This document shows positions 54,796-60,822 of a DNA stretch of 60,822 nt, one piece after another. Positions within the stretch are counted from its first letter, which is position 1. Each line of letters begins with the position of its first letter. A program made the translations under genes and the position numbers. Source of the DNA: Dysgonamonadaceae bacterium (lineage in GTDB: Bacteria > Bacteroidota > Bacteroidia > Bacteroidales > Azobacteroidaceae); the NCBI GenBank assembly GCA_031253625.1, contig JAIRVZ010000105.1, positions 1-60,822 on the forward strand, given 5' to 3'. The notes under the pieces were generated by a model. The model saw nothing but the letters and a program-made list of their open reading frames with translations, was not told the origin of the DNA and made no database searches.

Positions 54796-56223
54796 TTATT
54801 TTGTGTCTTTTGGTAATACATAACAATACGTTAGAATAGGTCTTTTTGTATCCATATCTTTTTCAAGTTTTATTAAGCCTATATCAAAACGCCATATAAA
54901 TTCTACATTTTTTTCTCCGTAAACAAATTCTTTTTTCTTTTCAGCAAATTCTGCATCATTATTATTCCCGAAAAAAAGACATATTCTATCTATTAATCTT
55001 TCACTTTCAGTGTAAAAAGTAAAATTAGAATAATTTTTAAATACTTTTTTAAAAGTTAAAGCATAGCCATTTTGTTCAGGATAATATTCAGATACGGCAT
55101 AATTGAAAAAATTAAAGTAAAAGACAGGCAATTTAAAAGCATAAGTTTCGACTGAATTTTCATCATCGTCATATTTTTCAACTATCTCTCCTTTTTCTAA
55201 AAAGCTTAATGCTTCGTTAAGAAAATGGATATGTATATCTGGAATGTGTATTTTGGGTTTCAAAGTATCAATAAATTCTTCTGGTGAAAGAACTATTGTT
55301 GGGATATTAAATTCATTAAAAAGGACTTGTGTTTTTGTTCGTAATTTTTTATCCATAACCACAAAGTAATCGCAGTAGGCAGAATAAAAAGAATGTTCTC
55401 CGTCTGTTTGAATATTTTGCATATTGTTTGATGGTTTTGGCAATTTGTCGGATTTATAACCAATCATATCAAGTATCAAATATGCGGTTGTATAATATTC
55501 ATATCTGTTTACTGGCTCTTTTTTGTGTTTAAAACACGAATCTAAATATTCACAAAAAGTTAGGTTAACTTTTTTTTCTTGTAAAAAATCATCAATATTT
55601 TTTACAACGTCTTTAATCTCCCAATTTCCCGAATTTTTATCCAACTTGAATCCGTTATCATTGATTGTTTTTCTGAAATCTTTGTAATAATCTCTATTTT
55701 GAAGTAATTTTTTCGCAAAAGGCATAATATCTTTCATTAAATCCCACATTGAGGAATTATTGGTAATATTAGGACACATTTTGTTTAACATTTCTCTATT
55801 TTCATCGGTAACTTGAAACCCCAAAGGTTGTAATTCCAACATTGATTTCATAAATGTTCCAAATTTCCCTCCGAACTCAAAAGAATCCAAATCATTAACA
55901 ATTTTCTCAAAATCCATTGCAGAAAAAACATCTTCATTGTTTTTTTCTGTTTCAAAAAAAACTTTCGGAGCTGCAAAAAAGATTTCTATGCTATCTTTAC
56001 CCCATTGAATAAGATGTTTTTCGGATAAATATTCAAGACTTTCTAAATCTGAATTGAAAAAAATATTGTCGGGGTAATGACTTTTCATAAGGTCTTTAAA
56101 ATGAGCTGGCGTATAAGGAAACTGTAAATAATCTTTATGCTCAGCAACAAATTTTCTTATTTCAGAAAATTCGGGTTTCTTAAAATTACTTACTACATTC
56201 CAATCTAAATATATTCGTATCAT
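54796..56223 (-). CDS. PIN-like nuclease candidate, unknown family
   Basis: A 475-residue protein. The N terminus IRIYLDWNVVSNFKKPEF has the PIN pattern with Asp7 and Asn9. A stretch around residues 285-325, DYFVVMDKKLRTKTQVLFNE followed by FNIPTIVLSPEEFI, resembles the end of PIN folds (second acidic site, strand, and final helix). The middle 280 residues and the C-terminal 140 residues are unfamiliar. It is far longer than a VapC toxin and may be a large PIN-like effector. It overlaps the Fic gene region and shares its promoter. Confidence 0.65.
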   Translation of the reverse strand: MIRIYLDWNVVSNFKKPEFSEIRKFVAEHKDYLQFPYTPAHFKDLMKSHYPDNIFFNSDLESLEYLSEKHLIQWGKDSIEIFFAAPKVFFETEKNNEDVFSAMDFEKIVNDLDSFEFGGKFGTFMKSMLELQPLGFQVTDENREMLNKMCPNITNNSSMWDLMKDIMPFAKKLLQNRDYYKDFRKTINDNGFKLDKNSGNWEIKDVVKNIDDFLQEKKVNLTFCEYLDSCFKHKKEPVNRYEYYTTAYLILDMIGYKSDKLPKPSNNMQNIQTDGEHSFYSAYCDYFVVMDKKLRTKTQVLFNEFNIPTIVLSPEEFIDTLKPKIHIPDIHIHFLNEALSFLEKGEIVEKYDDDENSVETYAFKLPVFYFNFFNYAVSEYYPEQNGYALTFKKVFKNYSNFTFYTESERLIDRICLFFGNNNDAEFAEKKKEFVYGEKNVEFIWRFDIGLIKLEKDMDTKRPILTYCYVLPKDTK

Positions 56224-56316
56224 TTTATTTTTTAAACACCAAAGATAGTGTTTTTTTAGTTGTGTTGGCTATGTTTTTTTTCTTCGCTTGCAAAATGAGT
56301 TTCGGTGTCCGGCTAT

Positions 56317-56326
56317 TGCCGCTAAC
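56317..56326. repeat. Right inverted end of Fic/PIN cassette
   Basis: TGCCGCTAAC, exact inverse of 53745-53754. On the minus strand the outer context is TTGCGTATAATTGCAGC then CCGTTAGCGGCAATAGCCGG. This parallels the lipoprotein cassette's outer context (TTGCGTATATTTG.. GTTATCGGCAATGTCGG). The rest of the 411-base gap between 56223 and 56635 holds a terminator but no gene. Confidence 0.6.
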
Positions 56327-56535
56327 GGGTTAAATTGCTGCAATTATACGCAAAAATAAAACTTTTTGCCAAATATATAAATTATTTAAAAAATATTTAT
56401 AAGCAATTAATTATGATTGATTTTTTATATGCGTAAAATGTCTATTTTTTAATTATCGTTGTGTGTATTTTGTATGTTTTTATGCTTAGATTGGATTAAC
56501 AACGACAAAAGCCTTTTCGCAAGTTTATCTAAAAA

Positions 56536-56571
56536 AGGCTATCTCAAAAATTTTACTTTTTGAAATAGCCT
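56536..56571 (-). terminator. Intrinsic terminator of the metallophosphatase gene
   Basis: The arms AGGCTATCTCAAAAA (56536-56550) and TTTTTGAAATAGCCT (56557-56571) pair with one mismatch. On the minus strand the stem is followed by TTTTT (AAAAAA at 56530-56535 on plus). It lies about 65 bases after the gene's stop. Confidence 0.75.
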
Positions 56572-56587
56572 CGTTTTCAATGATATA

Positions 56588-56613
56588 TAACAAAAGCTTA
56601 GCTGTTAGCAGCA
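56588..56613. repeat. Variant cassette-end repeat, copy 3
   Basis: TAACA (56588-56592) and TGTTA (56603-56607) are inverted around AAAGCTTAGC, and the sequence continues into GTTAGCAGCA (56604-56613), the cassette end motif with one changed base. As with copies 1 and 2, it is just 3' of a minus-strand gene, here the metallophosphatase. The other end would be outside the window. Confidence 0.4.
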
Positions 56614-56634
56614 GTGCATTTGTTATCAATCATA

Positions 56635-59600
56635 CTACATTACTACTTTTACTGTCCTCACACCTGCTTTCACGATATACATTCCTTGCGCTTTCAACGG
56701 TATATTCGCTTGTTCGTCGGTAGCAATACCACGATGCACTAATATTCCACTTACGCTGTATATGCTTACCAATTCACCCGGTGTTAGTCCGGTTATATGC
56801 AACGAACCATTATTAACCCAAGCATGGAGCTGGGCAGCTTTCACGTCGGTAATTGCAAGAGGGTCGATCACCGTTATATCAAAATCCTGCGTGTAGGGTG
56901 TACCGACAGCCGCACCATCTGTGATTGTGGCCCTGACGGTAACAATTCCCGCAGACGTGGCGTTAAGCGTATTGCCCGTAATCGTCGCGCCGGTCGTTCC
57001 TTCGCTTTGTACAGTCCATTTGATTGTCTTATAAATCGCGCCGGATGGAGCAACCGTGCCCGAAAGGGTCAGCGGCGTTCCTGCTGTCGCCGTCGTAGGT
57101 ACGTTCGTGATGCCCGTTACCGCTACAAACCAAGGCTCGGAAGTGATAAGGTAGGCTTTCATAAAGTTGAGTTCTTCCCAACCGTATTGGTAATAACCGA
57201 CAAGAATTCTGCCTCTTTCTTTCATGTTTTGTAGAGCTTGGTATGCATTAGGTCCTTGAGTAAACTCTAAATTCTCAAAATCGAATACAAGCGCTCCAAA
57301 TGGTCCAATTTCGGGTTTGAAAACACCGGTTGCTCCGTTTAATAGCGGCGCTGCTTGAGACCAATCAAGCGATTCGGTAATTAAATTAATCTGTATAGTT
57401 CTGGAAGTGCTGGTGCTGGGCGACCCGGCAAGTTCCATCACAAGGTGAGTAGCTTTTTTAAGAACATTAACCGGTAGGTCTTTGCCAACCAAGCCGCTAT
57501 CTTCGCATTCGTAACCTGTCGTTGACCAGCCGCGCTGTCTGTTAACTGCTCCGGCTGTAGTTGTAGGTGTGAAAGGCAACTGGAATACGACCGGATCTTG
57601 ATCCACAACAGGTGGCTCCATATCTCCGGTACGTTCAAGAATAAGAATGTCAACGTCTGCACCTGCCGGGTAATTGACAACGGAGGCGGAACCCTCCACT
57701 CCCTTGCTGTCATTGACGAAGAATAATTCTATGACATAATTGCCTTCAGGGAGGTAAAACTCTTCATCCCCTTCGATGTTGCCGGCGTTACTCCAATCTT
57801 CATCCACAAGCGGAGTGCTTGCCGGAATAGCGAAAATGCTAAGGACATTTTGGTTAGCATCCCTAAGCACGACTTTCTGTACAGACGATGTGCTGTTGGT
57901 TGCACCCAATGTAGCTTTGTAAGAACCTGCCTCTTCCACATTCAACTCATAGCGTATCCATTCGCCTATATACGTTTTTGTAATGTGAGCTTCGTTGTGC
58001 CCGCGTCCGCCATCAACATTAGCCGGACCGAATCTCTCCTCGGAGCGCATAGTTCCGTCAGTGTCTTTAGCATAAATTTGTTTTGTGAAATGGGCATTAT
58101 AATGTTCTTTGTCGTCTGCTCCGAAGAAAAATGACTCGCTGGCGCGCATCCAGTCAACTAAGTCTATAGTGTACGGTGCATCAGCTTTTATATCATGTTC
58201 AAAGACAAAAGGACAAGGAACATCACTTACAGTACTTAAGAACCATTCATAAATATCATTCAATTCGGAGAGCGCTTTGTCAATGTCAGCTTGATTGGCA
58301 AGACGCAAGTCATAGACAATCACTGCCGCATCCAAAAATACCTGTACTTTGGCTTTTGAACCGAATTCGTACTGGCCTTCCCATTTACCCTCGGAAGATA
58401 CAGCGAGTTTTTCCGTAACCGTTTTAATCAAGCTGCCAAGCGCAGTTTTATCGGTACCCGGGTCGAGCGCGTAATACGCATCGTACAACGCAACATACAT
58501 ATTGTGTACTTCTGTTGAAGATGATGCGCCGGTAATGGCTTCTGCTTCAGTGATTTTTTGCTGGAATGCGTCCCAACTTGCAGTTGTGATGTTTTCTCTC
58601 GGTACTAATTTCATGCCCGGAATCAAACTTTGCAAATCGGCTAAGTCTGCCGTCTTTTTAAGCGTGATTGCGTCAATTGGCATGTTGTCTTCAGCGCGAT
58701 AAGTAGAGAATGTAAGGCTTTCGCCGTCAATGGTCATAACCGAATACTGGGCTTTATTGTCTTGTTCGTGCCCGTAAGCAACCCACGACTGTTTTTCCAA
58801 AGCGTAGAATTTTGCAGTTGCTCCCGATAAAGCCATATACTGTATGCCTTTTGGCTGTATGAAAGTGCCGGGATTCGGACTGGTTGCATTGGTTTCATTT
58901 ATGTCGAGGATCGTAGGCATTTGATATTTCACAACCTCATTGTCCTGCATAAAACGTGAACGCGCATAGACATGGTCATGTCCGTTGATAGCTAAGTTAA
59001 TGCCATATTTATCAAGGAAAGGTCCCCATTTATCCTGCATGTTGTATGAATCGGCGTATCCTTTAGGGCTGGAATGTGAGCCGCCGCCATAGATGTTATG
59101 GTGGAACAGGGCTATTTTCCATGTAGCGTCGGGGTAAGATTCAATGGCTTGCGCCAAAAACTCCTTGTGTACTGTGGTATCCTTGACATTGGTATTAATG
59201 GATATGTACAGTGTATTGCCGTATTTGAAATAATAATCGCCACCGGCGCGAAGTAAAGTAGGATCATCAACTTCGGAATTTTTCAAATCATTATGGTTAG
59301 GCCAGTTGTAAACTTTATCCATAACTCCATCAGGCTCAAATTTAGTATCTACTTCAACAACATCGTGGTTACCAAGAGTAACCGCTACCGGAAGATTCCT
59401 GAGTTCCGGCGGAGCTAAATAATCTTCTAACTGAGTCATGACATTGCAATAGTTGGTTTGGTCTCCGGCGCTAAGCAAGAAAGCGGGACCACCGCCGGTT
59501 TTTTCGGCTTGAGCAATTGCAGCAGGAACTGTTTTCACCCATTGGCCTTTATCTCCGGAACTGCCGATTTGCGGGTCGCCAACTGCTATAACAGAATACT

Positions 59601-60822
59601 TGCCATCAGGGTTGTATGTCTTGAATGTATAGCTTCTGCTCCAGTTATCTTCATCGCCATCGCCCACGCGGTAGGTGTATGTCGTATTACTCGCAAGTCC
59701 GGTTACCGTAACCTTGTTGGTGTTAAAACCGTGTACGCCGGTGTCGTTTACGCCGGTGAATTCCACTTCCGAACCGGTTCCCGGCATAAGCTGGAGTATT
59801 GCTGTATTAGTTGAGCCTGCCTCGGTGAACCATGCAAAGTTCATTTTTTCTGCATCTTCTCCCGGAGTGAGCGTGATGTGGGTGCAAAATTGAGATGGTT
59901 CGGGGATTGACAATGTTATGTTTTCAAAAATTTCAAATTCTTTTGCGAGGTTAACACCGTTTACGCCATTTCTTGCGTCGCCACCCCTTTGATTGGTCGC
60001 TACAATAAAGTCATTGCTCGGTACCGGTTGGTTAGTGGCAATAATAACATAAATTGCAGTCGCGTATGTATCTGTGCCTGCATTGTAGAGCAGGTTTTGC
60101 GGGATGTTGATTTCCGAATAAGCATCGCCGGAGGCTACAGCGGGCGAAATCACGACTTTGCCGGCAGTCATATTAACCTGTGTGGCAAAAGTATAATCTT
60201 CTATTTCAGGAACGTCTCCCGATAAATTTGTCCATGCTAAAATCCGCCTACTGGTATTGTATGCAACTCTGAACGGAAATTTCAAAACACCACCTTTTGT
60301 GGGTAAATTATCCGAGTCAAAAGTGAGATTATCAAGCTTAAGCACATGACCGGAGGTGGGTGCGGTAGTAGAGGCTCCGCCGGGGCTGCCCATGTAGCTT
60401 ACATTCGTGTCTTCACCGGCAGGGAAAGTTTTCCATTCAAGACCGCCGACAGGTTTGAGACCGGTGGTTACGGATAATACTATGTTATCAAGGCGATTGA
60501 ATTCAAGATTCGTTCCTCCGCCCCTTTGGTTTCCAAGCACGTCATACGCTTGTGCGCCGGCATCCGTGGTTATAAGAACATAAATTGTAGTTGCAAGATT
60601 AGTCCCGTCGTAGAGCAGTGCTAACGGAATGGGTATGCTTCCCGAAGTTTCTGTGCCATTGAAACGGGGGTCAAGTCTTACGACTTTGCCGGCCGCTTGA
60701 TTTGCCGGTGAAGCAAAAGTAAAATCTTCGATCTCGCCAATGTTTCCTGATAAATCTGTCCATGCCACAATTCGCCTTGAACCGCCGGCAGTTTGTCCGG
60801 TAAGATATGTAACGTCCAAAGA
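56635..60822 (-). CDS. Giant secreted metallophosphatase, 5' end outside the window
   Basis: The frame is open from the window edge to 56635, giving at least 1394 residues. In order: two tandem copies of a 150-residue domain with RRIVAWTDLSGNIGEIEDFT and RRILAWTNLSGDVPEIEDYT; a purple-acid-phosphatase-type FnIII domain; a calcineurin-like phosphoesterase with GDPQIG (about residue 414), GDQ, GNHD (about 483), HH and GHDH (about 610); helical and carbohydrate-binding-like regions; a BIG-like domain (VTGITNVPTTATAGTPLTLS); and a T9SS-type C terminus (LKAQGMYIVKAGVRTVKVVM). It is likely a cell-surface phosphohydrolase or phosphate scavenger. The metal ligands are all present. Confidence 0.9.
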   Translation of the reverse strand, partial: SLDVTYLTGQTAGGSRRIVAWTDLSGNIGEIEDFTFASPANQAAGKVVRLDPRFNGTETSGSIPIPLALLYDGTNLATTIYVLITTDAGAQAYDVLGNQRGGGTNLEFNRLDNIVLSVTTGLKPVGGLEWKTFPAGEDTNVSYMGSPGGASTTAPTSGHVLKLDNLTFDSDNLPTKGGVLKFPFRVAYNTSRRILAWTNLSGDVPEIEDYTFATQVNMTAGKVVISPAVASGDAYSEINIPQNLLYNAGTDTYATAIYVIIATNQPVPSNDFIVATNQRGGDARNGVNGVNLAKEFEIFENITLSIPEPSQFCTHITLTPGEDAEKMNFAWFTEAGSTNTAILQLMPGTGSEVEFTGVNDTGVHGFNTNKVTVTGLASNTTYTYRVGDGDEDNWSRSYTFKTYNPDGKYSVIAVGDPQIGSSGDKGQWVKTVPAAIAQAEKTGGGPAFLLSAGDQTNYCNVMTQLEDYLAPPELRNLPVAVTLGNHDVVEVDTKFEPDGVMDKVYNWPNHNDLKNSEVDDPTLLRAGGDYYFKYGNTLYISINTNVKDTTVHKEFLAQAIESYPDATWKIALFHHNIYGGGSHSSPKGYADSYNMQDKWGPFLDKYGINLAINGHDHVYARSRFMQDNEVVKYQMPTILDINETNATSPNPGTFIQPKGIQYMALSGATAKFYALEKQSWVAYGHEQDNKAQYSVMTIDGESLTFSTYRAEDNMPIDAITLKKTADLADLQSLIPGMKLVPRENITTASWDAFQQKITEAEAITGASSSTEVHNMYVALYDAYYALDPGTDKTALGSLIKTVTEKLAVSSEGKWEGQYEFGSKAKVQVFLDAAVIVYDLRLANQADIDKALSELNDIYEWFLSTVSDVPCPFVFEHDIKADAPYTIDLVDWMRASESFFFGADDKEHYNAHFTKQIYAKDTDGTMRSEERFGPANVDGGRGHNEAHITKTYIGEWIRYELNVEEAGSYKATLGATNSTSSVQKVVLRDANQNVLSIFAIPASTPLVDEDWSNAGNIEGDEEFYLPEGNYVIELFFVNDSKGVEGSASVVNYPAGADVDILILERTGDMEPPVVDQDPVVFQLPFTPTTTAGAVNRQRGWSTTGYECEDSGLVGKDLPVNVLKKATHLVMELAGSPSTSTSRTIQINLITESLDWSQAAPLLNGATGVFKPEIGPFGALVFDFENLEFTQGPNAYQALQNMKERGRILVGYYQYGWEELNFMKAYLITSEPWFVAVTGITNVPTTATAGTPLTLSGTVAPSGAIYKTIKWTVQSEGTTGATITGNTLNATSAGIVTVRATITDGAAVGTPYTQDFDITVIDPLAITDVKAAQLHAWVNNGSLHITGLTPGELVSIYSVSGILVHRGIATDEQANIPLKAQGMYIVKAGVRTVKVVM

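Noticed and set aside
54795..54821. Upstream ATG of the Fic gene, making a 26-base overlap with the PIN-like gene
   Set aside because: Possible, but the ATG at 54794, one base after the PIN-like stop, gives the more usual termination-reinitiation layout and loses no conserved residues.

Overview
The window is chromosomal DNA of a Bacteroidetes bacterium, most likely of the order Bacteroidales. The evidence is the -33/-7 promoters of the form TTG-N19/20-TAnnTTTG, a SusC/SusD polysaccharide-utilisation locus, secreted proteins with Por/T9SS-like C-terminal ends, a DUF5687-like ABC permease, and the gene order of the ribosomal region.

Layout. (1) 1-17.4 kb, minus strand: the fused str/S10/spc ribosomal cluster, read rpsL-rpsG-fusA-rpsJ-rplC-rplD-rplW-rplB-rpsS-rplV-rpsC-rplP-rpmC-rpsQ-rplN-rplX-rplE-rpsN, then rpsH-rplF-rplR-rpsE-rpmD-rplO-secY-map-infA-rpmJ-rpsM. 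The cluster is split between rpsN and rpsH by about 1.6 kb of foreign DNA. That DNA holds a small lipoprotein gene and a dead IS200-like transposase between 40-bp perfect inverted repeats. A terminator follows rpsN and a new -7 box precedes rpsH. (2) 17.4-26.5 kb: housekeeping genes argS, a lipoprotein serpin, ligA, a conserved unknown gene, lpxK, a purine nucleoside phosphorylase and thiL. (3) 26.5-32.4 kb, minus strand and AT-rich: a peptide-export operon made of a 72-aa double-glycine-leader precursor, an ABC permease and ATPase, a membrane protein, a membrane-anchored thioredoxin-like protein, and a C39-peptidase ABC exporter. (4) 32.5-36.6 kb: a scrap yard of regulatory and toxin-antitoxin DNA. 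It has two full and one truncated copy of one XRE regulator, two broken VapC-type modules, an orphan HigA-like gene, an Abi_2-like fragment and an intact DUF4143-type ATPase. (5) 36.7-38.1 kb: an aldo/keto reductase and a Rieske-like lipoprotein. (6) 38.3-53.7 kb, plus strand: a polysaccharide-utilisation locus with two large secreted proteins, SusC, SusD, a TIG-domain lipoprotein, a beta-helix protein (probable polysaccharide lyase), an alginate-lyase-like protein and a GH88 unsaturated uronyl hydrolase. Together these point to an acidic (uronate-containing) glycan. (7) 53.7-56.3 kb, minus strand: a Fic protein coupled to a PIN-like nuclease candidate. (8) 56.6 kb to the end, minus strand: the C-terminal 1394 residues of a very large secreted metallophosphatase with a T9SS-like C terminus.

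The strongest candidates for something new are two. First, the lipoprotein gene at 5.6 kb and the Fic/PIN pair at 53.8 kb, 48 kb apart, are bounded by the same repeat system: each has its own matching inverted ends (GTTATCGGCA/TGCCGATAAC and GTTAGCGGCA/TGCCGCTAAC) plus a shared 43-bp downstream repeat, which suggests mobile gene cassettes. Second, the double-glycine peptide operon looks like a bacteriocin or signal-peptide system with its own thioredoxin and a hairpin between the peptide gene and the export genes.

No rRNA gene, tRNA gene or CRISPR array was recognised. All assignments come from reading the sequence and remembered family features; no database search was run.
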